From positions 186,001 through 250,000 of the forward strand of contig NZ_JAEDXU010000005.1 in assembly GCF_017830045.1 (NCBI RefSeq): a stretch of DNA of 64,000 nt, read 5' to 3'. Position numbers and translations under genes: made by a program. The DNA comes from Enterococcus larvae (GTDB lineage Bacteria > Bacillota > Bacilli > Lactobacillales > Enterococcaceae). The stretch's first letter is position 1. Every line of letters starts with the position of its first letter. Below the pieces are notes generated by a model. It saw only the letters and a program-made list of their open reading frames with translations, was not told where the DNA came from and did no database searches. Of this stretch, positions 8,522 to 19,858 are shown piece after piece.

Positions 8522-10180
8522 ATGAACCAAACGGTATTGATGGTTGTTGGGTTGATTATCTTGGTAGCATTGTTGATTTGGGCTATCGATATTTATTCAG
8601 GCTACAAACTGAAAAAACGGATTCAGCTTGAATGGGGAAAGCCTCCGGCATGGATACGCTTGGATAAGGAAGAAAGCCTGAAGCAGGCATGGAAATACGC
8701 GCAGACCTATCAGGAATTTGATAGTGAGGTGGATGATGTCACGTGGTATGACCTGGATATGATGGAGGTTTTTGAAGCGGTCAATGGAACGTACTCAAGT
8801 GTTGGCTCTGAGGCTTTGTACCAGCAAATGAGAAATTTTGATTTTGATCAGGAGTCGGCAGAGCAAATGGAGAAGCTGATCAGCTTTTATCAGGAAAATC
8901 CAACACTACGGGAAGAGGTACAATTTCGTTTTGCTCAGCTTGGAAAGAAGGATAACAACTTCGTTAAGCATTATCTGTCCACAACGAAGGGAAAAGAGCT
9001 GACAGGATTTTACCTGCATGTGCTGTTGGGTGCCTTGCCTGTTATTGGCTTGCTGCTTCTCGCTATCGGGCTGACTTGGGGAGCGGTTCTTACTTTAGTG
9101 AGTATTTGCTTCAATGTTGTTTATTATTTAAGGAAAAAGGAATTGTTGGAAACAGAGCTGAACAGTATGCGTTACTTTGTTCAAACACTAGGGGCTGCAA
9201 ATGCAATCAGTAAGGTCGAAACACCCGTGCAATCAGAGTTGAAGCAGCAGCTGGCGCCATTGAAAAACATTTTGAATTTCGGTGCTTCTTTTCGAGTAAA
9301 ATCGAATTCAGAAGCAGAGCTGATATTTGACTACTTGAACATGGCACTTATGATTCCGTTTATTTCTTATAATTTTGTCTTGAAGCGTTTATCCCACTAT
9401 CACGAGCAGGCTGTTGCGTTATGGGACATTTTGGGAAGATTAGAGGCTGCCAGCGCCATTTTGAATTTCCGGCTCTATATGTCGGATGTTGCAATTCCTG
9501 TGTTTGAAACTGGGGGTGTTGTCGCAAAGGGAAGCTATCACCCGTTACTTCATGAGGATGCTGTCGCAAATCCAATTGACTGGCAGAGAAATACCTTAGT
9601 GACCGGATCGAATGCTTCAGGAAAATCGACCTATGTAAAAAGCATTGCTATTAACTGTATATTGGCACAGACAATTCATACTGTTGCAGCAGAAGAATTT
9701 GTGATGCAAAGAGGACATGTGCTGACTTCGATGGCGGTAGAAGATGATCTTTTTGAGGGCGACAGCTACTTTGTTGCAGAGATCAAATCCATCAAGCGTG
9801 TTATGGATCAAATCCAGCGTAAGGAACGTTGCTATTGTTTCATCGATGAAATCCTTAAGGGAACGAATACGATTGAACGAATCTCGGCTTCCGCCAGCAT
9901 CATTAACTGGATGAAGCAGTATCCTTCACTGGCATTTGTGGCAACACACGACATTGAGCTGACAGAGATACTAAAAAATTCCTGTGAAAATGTTCATTTT
10001 GAAGAACGTGTGGAGGCAGACGGTATTCTGTTTGATTATGAACTGAAAGCCGGAAAAGCATTGACACGTAATGCCCTTCAACTATTGAAAATCATGGATT
10101 ACCCGCAAGAGGTAGTGACAGAGGCGAAAGCTGAGGCAGCATTCTTTGATGAGCATCGAAGCTGGCAAGTGGTTGATTAG
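8522..10180 (+). CDS. Membrane-anchored MutS-family ATPase
   Basis: 552 residues. An N-terminal membrane segment (about 5-24) and a second hydrophobic block of two segments (about 165-205) precede a MutS domain V ATPase. Walker A is GSNASGKST at 362-370, and Walker B is CYCFIDEILKGTN with Asp442-Glu443. The DNA-mismatch-recognition domain I and the connector domain of classical MutS (about 850 residues) are missing, so this is not the canonical repair protein. Homologues are widespread in Firmicutes and their role is unclear. The start is ATG 8522, preceded by GAGGGAG at moderate distance; a GTG at 8483 without ribosome site would add 13 residues. Confidence 0.8.
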   Translation: MNQTVLMVVGLIILVALLIWAIDIYSGYKLKKRIQLEWGKPPAWIRLDKEESLKQAWKYAQTYQEFDSEVDDVTWYDLDMMEVFEAVNGTYSSVGSEALYQQMRNFDFDQESAEQMEKLISFYQENPTLREEVQFRFAQLGKKDNNFVKHYLSTTKGKELTGFYLHVLLGALPVIGLLLLAIGLTWGAVLTLVSICFNVVYYLRKKELLETELNSMRYFVQTLGAANAISKVETPVQSELKQQLAPLKNILNFGASFRVKSNSEAELIFDYLNMALMIPFISYNFVLKRLSHYHEQAVALWDILGRLEAASAILNFRLYMSDVAIPVFETGGVVAKGSYHPLLHEDAVANPIDWQRNTLVTGSNASGKSTYVKSIAINCILAQTIHTVAAEEFVMQRGHVLTSMAVEDDLFEGDSYFVAEIKSIKRVMDQIQRKERCYCFIDEILKGTNTIERISASASIINWMKQYPSLAFVATHDIELTEILKNSCENVHFEERVEADGILFDYELKAGKALTRNALQLLKIMDYPQEVVTEAKAEAAFFDEHRSWQVVD

Positions 10181-10311
10181 CTGACTAGATAAAGAGACTG
10201 ATGGACTGCTTTTAAAGCGGTCTTTCATTTTTGTCACGTGTCTTATGATTTTGTTCCTGTATTTCATCGCCTCTCTCCCCTTATAATCAGATGGAGGAGG
10301 TAAGATAATTG

Positions 10312-11127
10312 ATGAATACACATATAGAAACTGGCAAAAGAGGCTTAACGACATTCGACTTAAAGGTGTTGGGTATCACCTTTATGTTTATTGATCATAT
10401 TCACGAAATGTTTGCTCTTATGGGGGCTCCGTCATGGCTGGATTGGTTCGGCCGTCCTGTTGCAACTCTGTTCTTTTTTATCAGTGTTGAAGGATTCACC
10501 CATACCCGTAATAAGGAGCGTTATCTGAAACAGCTTTGGCTCGGCTTCATCGTCATGAATATTGGTAATTATTTGGTTCAGCACTTTTTCTCTTTAGGAA
10601 ACATGGGATTAATGAATAACATTTTTACGGATTTGTTTATTGCCGTATTATCAATGTACGGAATCGAGCTGATCAAGAACGGTCATAAGGAGAAAGCCTT
10701 CGGTAAAATCATTCAGGGAATACTTTGTATTGTTTTACCGCTAGTGATGTCAGCGCTGGTATTTATGCTTATGACAAACGGTTCAACGATGACCCCGGCT
10801 CTTATATTGGGTTATCTTTTTCCAACAACACTATTGGCTGAAAATTCGATCATGATTTATCTTGCAACGGTGCTGTATCTACTGAGAAACAATCGACTGC
10901 TGCAATGTCTGGCAATCGCAATCGTCAGTGCATTGTATGCAGGGCTCGATATTCAAGGAATGTTTACAACAAATATACAGTGGATGATGGTTTTCGCGAT
11001 TGTGCCGATTCTGTTGTACAACGGTCAAAAGGGAAAGGGAATGAAGCAGTTTTTCTATCTGTTTTATCCGGCACATATCTGGCTGCTGTATATCATTGCT
11101 TCCGTCATTTACAATCATCTTTACTAA
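10312..11127 (+). CDS. TraX-like membrane acyltransferase
   Basis: 271 residues with about eight membrane segments and the start GLTTFDLKVLGITFMFIDHI, which matches the TraX family (named after F-plasmid TraX, which N-acetylates pilin). Chromosomal TraX proteins in Firmicutes have no known substrate, and the region has no conjugation genes, so pilin modification is unlikely here. GGAGGAGG lies upstream at 10293-10300. I prefer ATG 10312, although the TTG at 10309 directly before it is closer to optimal spacing. A terminator follows at 11160-11210. Confidence 0.8.
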   Translation: MNTHIETGKRGLTTFDLKVLGITFMFIDHIHEMFALMGAPSWLDWFGRPVATLFFFISVEGFTHTRNKERYLKQLWLGFIVMNIGNYLVQHFFSLGNMGLMNNIFTDLFIAVLSMYGIELIKNGHKEKAFGKIIQGILCIVLPLVMSALVFMLMTNGSTMTPALILGYLFPTTLLAENSIMIYLATVLYLLRNNRLLQCLAIAIVSALYAGLDIQGMFTTNIQWMMVFAIVPILLYNGQKGKGMKQFFYLFYPAHIWLLYIIASVIYNHLY

Positions 11128-11159
11128 AAGCAGGCGAGAATATGCCTCTTTTTGAATGG

Positions 11160-11210
11160 AACAACCTTAGTGTTTTGTCTGTTGAAGTCAAAGCTTTAAG
11201 GTTGTTTTTT
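11160..11210 (+). terminator. Terminator of the TraX-like gene
   Basis: The 10-bp arms AACAACCTTA and TAAGGTTGTT are followed by T6. Confidence 0.75.
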
Positions 11211-11298
11211 CGCACCTGTCTGTTTCAGTTTGTTTAGGGGATGATCGATGCTAGAATAGGAAGTGGATGTTTTTAAAAGAATAGGAGAATCATACACT

Positions 11299-12063
11299 AT
11301 GAAGCTAAGTATTCGTCATCGTTATATAAAAAAAATTCCGGTACTGGAAGTCACACCGGAAGAAATGAAAAATCAGACCTTGCCTTTGATTGTCTACTAC
11401 CATGGCTGGCAATCAGCGAAGGAGCTGTCACTGACACAAGCGAGAAAACTGGCTAGTAAAGGGTTTCGAGTGATTTTACCGGATGCTATGAACCATGGCG
11501 AGCGTAGGACAGGAGCGATTTCAACGATCCCATCTATGACCTTTTGGTCGAGCATTCAATATAATTTGATTGAGTTTTCGGTGTTAGTCCACTTTTTTCA
11601 AGAACTGGAGCTGATTCAGGAGAATAAGATCGGTATCGGCGGTGTCTCGATGGGTGGAATCACGACCTGCGGGCTATTGACTCAGCATCCGGAAATAAAA
11701 GCGGGAGCTTGTCTCATGGGAACCCCTTATCCTGTAAGATACATTCAGCGGGTCATGAAAAAAGCAGCAGAAATGTCTGTGTTTGTGCCTAAGGATCTAC
11801 CGTTACTGCTGAGCTGGGTAGAGCAGTACGACTTGTCGCAAGCACCTGAAAAGCTTCAGGACAGACCCGTACTATTCTGGCATGGAACAGAGGACGAGAA
11901 AATTCCTTATGAAGATATGGCAGATTTTGAAAAGCTGGTAATGGGTCAGGAATACAGCGGGAATACACACTTTCTAACAGGTGCGGGGGAAGGACATTTG
12001 GTGCAGGGGGAATTAATGGATAAAGTTGCAGCATTTTTTACACAGAAGCTAATAGATGCTTGA
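11299..12063 (+). CDS. Alpha/beta hydrolase (serine esterase type)
   Basis: 254 residues with the hydrolase fold. The oxyanion strand VYYHGWQ is near residue 37. The nucleophile elbow is GVSMGG (serine near 115). The acid is probably Asp in WHGTEDEKIP, and the histidine lies in GEGHLV close to the C-terminus. It resembles B. subtilis YitV/YtaP-type esterases. The start is ATG 11299 with ATAGGAGA upstream; a start at 11263 would add 12 residues without a ribosome site. The substrate is unknown. It lies between the TraX-like gene and a 102-bp repeat array. Confidence 0.82.
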   Translation: MKLSIRHRYIKKIPVLEVTPEEMKNQTLPLIVYYHGWQSAKELSLTQARKLASKGFRVILPDAMNHGERRTGAISTIPSMTFWSSIQYNLIEFSVLVHFFQELELIQENKIGIGGVSMGGITTCGLLTQHPEIKAGACLMGTPYPVRYIQRVMKKAAEMSVFVPKDLPLLLSWVEQYDLSQAPEKLQDRPVLFWHGTEDEKIPYEDMADFEKLVMGQEYSGNTHFLTGAGEGHLVQGELMDKVAAFFTQKLIDA

Positions 12064-12233
12064 TGAGTAATTAAAATGATATTAGTAAAAGAAACTATCT
12101 GTTATCAGTAGATACTGCTTAAAATAATGTTTATAGATCAGCCTGATGCTGAAAATGTTAGCTTGGTGCCAATAGTCAGATCGTTCCAGTAGTTCACTCG
12201 CTTCCTAAGCTTGGTGATGCGGTACACATTGTA

Positions 12234-14780
<2,547 letters not shown>

Positions 14781-14790
14781 AAAAATTGGA

Positions 14791-14829
14791 AAGAGAGGCA
14801 GCAAAGAAATTTTGCGCTTCTCTTTTTTT
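14791..14829 (+). terminator. Terminator after metG
   Basis: The stem is AAGAGAGGCAGCAAA with TTTGCGCTTCTCTT, followed by a T-run. The following HIT gene starts 20 bases later, so read-through into it is possible. Confidence 0.7.
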
Positions 14830-14848
14830 ATAGAAAAGGAGGAGAAGT

Positions 14849-15214
14849 ATGTTGGCTTGTCTTTTTTGTGACAGAGATGAATTTATTTTTGAAAATGAAC
14901 TAGCAGGAGCATTTCTCGATAAGTATCCCGTAAGCGAGGGGCACTTACTGATTATACCTAAGCAGCATCGTGTAGACTTCTTTGAGCTGACAATGGCAGA
15001 AAAAGCTGCAATCGATAAGTTACTGATAGAGGGAAAAGCCTATTTAGAGAAGCTGTATCAACCAGATGGATTTAATATTGGTTGTAATTGCGGGGTGGTA
15101 TCTGGGCAAAGTGTGATGCATTGTCATATCCATTTGATTCCGAGATATAAAGGAGATACGGCACAGCCTAAAGGCGGTGTTCGAGGTGTGATTCCTGAAA
15201 AGCAACGTTACTGA
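14849..15214 (+). CDS. HIT-family nucleotide hydrolase
   Basis: 121 residues with the histidine triad HCHIH at 91-95 (QSVMHCHIHLIPRY). It has an N-terminal CLFC pair (Cys4/Cys7) and GHLLIIPKQH as in the Hint/Fhit-like branch. Members hydrolyse nucleotide phosphoramidates or dinucleoside polyphosphates. The natural substrate here cannot be told. GGAGGAG lies 7 bases before ATG 14849. It follows metG at short distance and ends just before the dispersed repeat at 15219. Confidence 0.9.
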   Translation: MLACLFCDRDEFIFENELAGAFLDKYPVSEGHLLIIPKQHRVDFFELTMAEKAAIDKLLIEGKAYLEKLYQPDGFNIGCNCGVVSGQSVMHCHIHLIPRYKGDTAQPKGGVRGVIPEKQRY

Positions 15215-15218
15215 GTAC

Positions 15219-15394
15219 AAAAAAGAGGCTGAGGCAGAAGTGTTTAGCTACAAGCAATAAGCCGGAATTCACGAAAATTGTTTCACAAATTTTTGTTGAA
15301 TTCCGGCTTATTGTCGTAGGAGCTACTTCTGACTCGCCGTTTATTCGGATTTAGAGTATGGAAAAGAGTGGCAACAGATTATTGTCCCACTCCC
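15219..15394 (+). repeat. Dispersed intergenic repeat, copy 1
   Basis: A 176-bp element that shares both ends with a second copy in opposite orientation at 48296-48470. Shared parts run from AAAAAAGAGGC through CAGAAGTGTTTAGCTACAAGC, and from GTCGTAGGAGCT through CTTCTGACTCGCCGTTTATT to TTATTGTCCCACTC. The centre differs: this copy holds a perfect 16-bp inverted repeat (15256-15271 with 15297-15312). The right end forms a second hairpin (GAGTGG...CCACTC). It probably also terminates transcription. I have no family name for it. Confidence 0.8.
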
Positions 15395-15401
15395 ATTTAG
15401 T

Positions 15402-15668
15402 TTAAGCATTGTTAAAAATTCGTTTGTAATTGATGACTAATCTGCTATTATACTTTTCACGACTAGTAATAGCGAGCTCGCTGCAGTCAGAAATATCGAT
15501 CAGGCAGCTGTTTGTGTATTTTTTCAAAAGAGTTCCTTGAAGGGGCAGGCAAAGCAGTTCAGAATAAAAAGAAACCGCTTGTCCTTCGGAGAATTGTTGG
15601 TTGACAGAGGTTTCCTGATAAAGACTAAACGGAGTTCTGCCCTGATTGTTTTTGACAAAATTGGTCAT
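15402..15668 (-). CDS. Small hypothetical protein, second gene of a pair
   Basis: 88 residues, starting at ATG 15668, which overlaps the stop of the upstream gene (ATGA). Its own AGGAGGA site lies inside that gene. It contains a hydrophilic N-terminus (MTNFVKNNQGRTPFSLYQ) and two cysteines near the middle and end, with no signal peptide or membrane segment. I do not recognise the family. The tight overlap indicates translational coupling with the gene at 15665-15907. It ends next to the dispersed repeat. Confidence 0.6.
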   Translation of the reverse strand: MTNFVKNNQGRTPFSLYQETSVNQQFSEGQAVSFYSELLCLPLQGTLLKKYTNSCLIDISDCSELAITSREKYNSRLVINYKRIFNNA

Positions 15669-15907
15669 CGCTGTGCTTCCTCCTCTTTTCGCAAAGTAAT
15701 AATTTGTTGGATTCTGCTTGTATTTATTGAGAACTCATTCTGCATCGCTGTGAATTGCTTACAGTAGCTGCACTCTTCAAGCATTCCAGCTTCATGAGTC
15801 AACTGCTCTCGGTGATATAGAATCAAATCGGAGCATTGACGTGCTAAAAGGATCTGCTTGGAGCGAATACTTTGTAATGAGTCTTGCCCCAAAGTTGTAA
15901 ATGACAT
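15665..15907 (-). CDS. Small hypothetical protein, first gene of a pair
   Basis: 80 residues from ATG 15907 with GAGGAGGG 5-6 bases upstream; a longer reading to 15931 is less well supported. The protein is helical with one CSYC pair (EECSYCKQF) and many polar residues, and could form a short coiled coil. The function is unknown. A -10-like TATAAT on the minus strand lies at 16019-16014. It overlaps the following gene by four bases, so the two form one operon. Confidence 0.6.
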   Translation of the reverse strand: MSFTTLGQDSLQSIRSKQILLARQCSDLILYHREQLTHEAGMLEECSYCKQFTAMQNEFSINTSRIQQIITLRKEEEAQR

Positions 15908-16276
15908 ATTATCCCTCCTCGTTTGATTCAAAAGACTGACTCGTTCTTTGCAAGTCGATTATTTCTCAACAGAAAAAAGGCAATGAGGCTGTTCTGCTGA
16001 TACCCTCCCTTCTATTATACGACGGTATAGAGAGTGGTTAGCACAAATCTTAAGGAATTCTTAATAATCGGCAAGTTGTAATTGATACAAAATTAGAGCT
16101 TCATCATTAGATTTTGAAGATATGGAGAAATGGTAAGCCGACAAGCAAGGTTCCATTTTTTTGCTTCAAAGAACTAAGAGCATGAATGGATTCCAATGGG
16201 TTCATTTGTTTGTTCATTGAAGGAGCGGCTAAATGCATAAACGAATTTGTTTTCACATCATACTACTCGATAATAA

Positions 16277-16350
16277 TGTAAGCGGTTGAAAAACTATTGA
16301 CATCTCATTTTTTTGAGATTATAATCAAATCACATTAACCGGTTAATATA
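16277..16350 (+). promoter_or_regulatory. Promoter, cre-like site and LacI-type operator of the PTS operon
   Basis: TTGACA (16297-16302) and TATAAT (16320-16325) with 17-base spacing form a near-consensus sigma-A promoter. A cre-like box TGTAAGCGGTTGAA (16277-16290) lies directly upstream, one base off the usual CcpA consensus. The perfect 14-bp palindrome ATTAACCGGTTAAT (16334-16347) overlaps the start region and has the CG-centred form bound by LacI-family repressors. Its likely partner is the LacI gene at 20410. Confidence 0.85.
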
Positions 16351-16371
16351 AAAGTGTTAGGAGGATTTAAA

Positions 16372-17664
16372 ATGAAAAAGATCATTGATTTATTGGATCG
16401 AAAGTTTGTCCCGATTGCTTCAAAAATTGGTTCTCAGAGGCATTTGGTTGCAGTCCGAGATGGTTTTGTTGTAATCATGCCGCTGATGATTGTTGGTTCA
16501 CTTGCTGTCCTGATTAATAATCTGCCGATCGATGCCTATCAAAATTTAATGAATTCGATTTTTGGCGGAGATGGCTGGAAGAATTTTGCCAGCTATATTT
16601 CACAAGGGGCATTTAATGTGATGTCACTAATTGTTGTGTATACTGTTTCAGCTGCTTTAGCGAAGTCTTACAGCAAAGATGGTATCACAGCTGGGGCGAT
16701 TTCATTGGCTTCACTAGTCACTATCATGGCATCATTTTCTACTGAAGACGGTAGTACCTCAGGTTTGCCATTTGCCTGGATGGGGGCACAAGGACTATTC
16801 ATTGCCATTTTTGTTGCATTGATCGGTACAGAGATTTTCATAAGACTATCCAACAATAAAAAATTGATCATCACAATGCCTGATGGCGTACCGCCAGCTG
16901 TAGCTAAATCATTCTCGTCTTTGATGCCGGGAATGCTGACGATCATTTTCTTTGCACTTATTCGTGTATTATTCAATGTTGCAGGTGTAGAAAGCATTCA
17001 TCAATCGTTTTATGATTTATTGCAGGCACCGATCGTAAAAATGGCCAATACGTTACCTACAGCATTACTGATTGTATTCTTAAATCATCTATTCTGGTTC
17101 TTCGGCTTGAACGGCGGCAGTATTCTTGAACCAATCATGCAAAGCGTTTATTTACCAGCTATCGATCAGAATATTGCAGCTTTGGAAAAAGGTCTGGATA
17201 TTCCAAATATCGTGACAAAACCGTTTTTTGATTCATTTGTTTACTTGGGTGGAACAGGCGCTACATTGGCATTAGTTGTCAGTGTTTTGTTGTTCACTCG
17301 TAAAAACAAGCCGTATAAAGTTGTTTCTGAGCTATCTTTAGCACCGAGCTTATTCAATATCAACGAGCCAGTGATGTTTGGTTTCCCAATCGTCTTGAAT
17401 CCATTGCTGTTTATTCCATTCTTATTGGTTCCAATGATATTGACAGTGATCTCTTATGCTGCGATCAGTACCGGTTTAGTGCCGAAGACGATCGTGCTTG
17501 TTCCATGGACAACACCACCGGTCATCGGCGGTTTCCTTGCTACTGGTTCATGGCGTGGCGGAGCATTAGCACTCGTGAACTTTGTTATTGCAGTAGTTCT
17601 CTATATGCCTTTCTTGAAAGCTGCTGAAAAACAATTTCTTCAAACAAGTGAGGGGGAAAAATAA
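16372..17664 (+). CDS. PTS EIIC component, lactose/cellobiose family
   Basis: A 430-residue integral membrane permease with about ten membrane segments, opening MKKIIDLLDRKFVPIASKIG as in CelB/ChbC-type IIC proteins. The substrate-site region with FNINEPVMFGFPIVLNP (around residue 325) is typical of this family. It imports and co-phosphorylates a sugar with IIA and IIB, but neither is encoded in this window, so these must be supplied from elsewhere. AGGAGG lies 9 bases before ATG 16372. It is first in an operon of four genes with abutting or overlapping ends. The neighbours suggest a phospho-sugar carrying a D-amino-acid or lactyl-type group. Confidence 0.92.
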   Translation: MKKIIDLLDRKFVPIASKIGSQRHLVAVRDGFVVIMPLMIVGSLAVLINNLPIDAYQNLMNSIFGGDGWKNFASYISQGAFNVMSLIVVYTVSAALAKSYSKDGITAGAISLASLVTIMASFSTEDGSTSGLPFAWMGAQGLFIAIFVALIGTEIFIRLSNNKKLIITMPDGVPPAVAKSFSSLMPGMLTIIFFALIRVLFNVAGVESIHQSFYDLLQAPIVKMANTLPTALLIVFLNHLFWFFGLNGGSILEPIMQSVYLPAIDQNIAALEKGLDIPNIVTKPFFDSFVYLGGTGATLALVVSVLLFTRKNKPYKVVSELSLAPSLFNINEPVMFGFPIVLNPLLFIPFLLVPMILTVISYAAISTGLVPKTIVLVPWTTPPVIGGFLATGSWRGGALALVNFVIAVVLYMPFLKAAEKQFLQTSEGEK

Positions 17665-18765
17665 ATGACAAGAGGGCTTGGATTTTCTATCTATCCTGAA
17701 AAAACTCGAGTAGAGGAAGATATGGCTTATATTCGTTTAGCTGCAGCATATGGCTTTAAAAGAATGTTCACCTGCTTCCTGTCTGTAGAGCTTACAAAAA
17801 ATGAACTCGTAGAAAAATACAAGCCATTGATAGGTCTAGCGAAAACATTAGGAATTGATACCTATGTTGATGTATATCCCTCTTTTTTCGATAATATGGG
17901 GATTGCATTAGACGATTTATCCTTCTTTAAAGAACTGGGGGCTGCTGGCTTTCGTCTAGATCGCAGCTTCTCCGGTTCAGAGGAGAGCTTAATGACTTAT
18001 AATTCAGAAGGAGTGATTATTGAGGTCAACATTAGTAATGATACCAGCTATGTTGAAAATATCTTGGATTTTCAACCGAACAAGGATCAGTTGGTTGGCT
18101 GTCATAATTTTTATCCACAACGTTATTCTGGTTTAAAAGAAGAATACTTTGTTCAGGCAACAAAGCGCTATAAGTGCTTAGGTCTTCATACCGCTGCCTT
18201 TGTCAGCAGCCAAACTGGAACGGTTGGACCTTGGGATATTTCCGAGGGCCAGCCGACACTGGAAAGAGACCGTCATCTACCGATCGATCTTCAAGCACGA
18301 GCGATGTGGGCGTGTGCGGATATTGATGATATTATCATAGGCAACGCTTATGCAACGGAAGCCGAGTTGAAGCAGTTGTCAGAAATACAGCCTTATGTAG
18401 TCAATTTTTCAATCAATCAATTAGAAAATATCTCGGAAGTAGAAGCAAAAATTTGTTACGATGAGCTGCATTTTCAACGAGGGGATATTTCCAGTTATAT
18501 GGTTCGGTCTACAGCATCAAGAGCGAAATACAAAGCACAAACCATTGAAGCTAGACCCGCTGGGGGAACAATCAATGTCGGAGATGTGTTGATTGCTAAT
18601 GATCGATATGGTATTTATGCGGGAGAGCTGCAGATCGCTTTAGAGGAAAGAGAAAACGATGGTGTTTGGAATATTGTTGGATCGATTCCGAAGGAGGAAC
18701 ACTTCATGCTCCCATATATCACGCCATGGAAAAAATTTATTTTTAGAAAAGAAGGGATATTGTGA
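17665..18765 (+). CDS. DUF871 / MupG-like 6-phospho-glycosidase
   Basis: 366 residues. An N-terminal TIM barrel (LGFSIYPEKT, then TCFLSVEL, YVDVYPSFF and AGFRLDRSFSG at successive strands) and a C-terminal beta domain fit the DUF871 family. S. aureus MupG of this family is a 6-phospho-N-acetylmuramidase that splits MurNAc-6P-GlcNAc brought in by a PTS. The start codon ATG 17665 directly follows the IIC stop, with GAGGGGG upstream. Whether the substrate here is MurNAc-6P-GlcNAc or a related phospho-disaccharide is not shown by the sequence. Confidence 0.85.
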   Translation: MTRGLGFSIYPEKTRVEEDMAYIRLAAAYGFKRMFTCFLSVELTKNELVEKYKPLIGLAKTLGIDTYVDVYPSFFDNMGIALDDLSFFKELGAAGFRLDRSFSGSEESLMTYNSEGVIIEVNISNDTSYVENILDFQPNKDQLVGCHNFYPQRYSGLKEEYFVQATKRYKCLGLHTAAFVSSQTGTVGPWDISEGQPTLERDRHLPIDLQARAMWACADIDDIIIGNAYATEAELKQLSEIQPYVVNFSINQLENISEVEAKICYDELHFQRGDISSYMVRSTASRAKYKAQTIEARPAGGTINVGDVLIANDRYGIYAGELQIALEERENDGVWNIVGSIPKEEHFMLPYITPWKKFIFRKEGIL

Positions 18766-19841
18766 GAACACCGACATTGCTCATAGATAAGCAAGTAGCT
18801 TTGAAGAATATCCAAGTAATGCAGCAAAAGGTCGATCAGCAAGGACAGGTCTCATTAAGACCACATATCAAAACCCATAAAACGCCCGAATTTGCAGTAC
18901 AGCAGCATAATTTTGGTAAAGCCGGAATTACGTGTGCGAAGCTAAGCGAAGCACAAGTGATGATGGAACATGGGATTCGGGATATCTTTCTAGCGTATCC
19001 CCTCGCTGACAGAGAAAAAATCCGTCATTCACTATCACTAGCTAAACAAATCGATCGTTGGATTTATAGTATCGACACATATGAAGGGGCATGCCTATTA
19101 TCGGAGGAAGCAGTTGCTGCCGATCAGGAGGTAGAGGTCAGAGTGGAAATAGATACGGGGCTGTTCCGATCTGGATTGGCGCTGGAGGAAGCTGTTGATA
19201 CGATCCTTCAGTTTGAGAAATTACCAAGACTGAAAATCACCGGTATCTATACGTACCGAGGTTCGAAGGATCGTACAGGAAAGGTAGTCAAGGATACTTT
19301 TCGTGCAGGTGTTGAAGAGGCGGAGCTAATGGTTGCTTTAGCTGAACGACTGAGAGGGCAGGGACTGTCAATCACGGATGTCAGCGTAGGCTCTACACCA
19401 ACTTTAGAGGGAGTATTGGCTGTAAAAGGAATCACTGAAGTTCGACCCGGGACCTATATCTTTAATGATGCTATGCAGGTGGCGTATGAAGTCTGCACAT
19501 TATCAGAATGCGCCGCTTCCGTTCTTGTGACGGTTGTAAGCGTACATGGGGATCGTGCAGTGGTTGACGGAGGAAGCAAAAGCTTTGCAACGGACGTTCA
19601 GCCTACAGCAGATGTCGTTCCAATCAGAGGCTTTGGTATTATCAAAGGACATCCGACAATCGTTTTTGAACGAATGAATGAAGAGCATGGTGTCCTTCAA
19701 TTACATGGAGATCAGCTGGTGGTTGGAGAAACGATAGAGATCATTCCAAATCATATTTGCAGTACGGTCAATCTATATGATTATTATTATTTCAGAGATG
19801 GCGAACAGGTAGCAGTCAGTGCTCGAGGAAAAACGCAATAA
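18762..19841 (+). CDS. D-threonine aldolase-like PLP enzyme (alanine racemase fold)
   Basis: 359 residues. The PLP lysine is most likely Lys37 in RPHIKTHK, the signature of low-specificity D-threonine aldolases and D-serine dehydratase-like proteins. The C-terminal metal pair, His331 and Cys333 (NHICSTVN), is also present. This fold III family splits or dehydrates D-beta-hydroxy amino acids. The start is GTG 18762, overlapping the previous stop (GTGA). Its place between a MupG-like glycosidase and a RidA protein suggests that the imported compound yields a D-amino acid whose breakdown makes a reactive enamine or imine. Confidence 0.85.
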   Translation: MRTPTLLIDKQVALKNIQVMQQKVDQQGQVSLRPHIKTHKTPEFAVQQHNFGKAGITCAKLSEAQVMMEHGIRDIFLAYPLADREKIRHSLSLAKQIDRWIYSIDTYEGACLLSEEAVAADQEVEVRVEIDTGLFRSGLALEEAVDTILQFEKLPRLKITGIYTYRGSKDRTGKVVKDTFRAGVEEAELMVALAERLRGQGLSITDVSVGSTPTLEGVLAVKGITEVRPGTYIFNDAMQVAYEVCTLSECAASVLVTVVSVHGDRAVVDGGSKSFATDVQPTADVVPIRGFGIIKGHPTIVFERMNEEHGVLQLHGDQLVVGETIEIIPNHICSTVNLYDYYYFRDGEQVAVSARGKTQ

Positions 19842-19858
19842 AAAGCAGGAGGAATATC

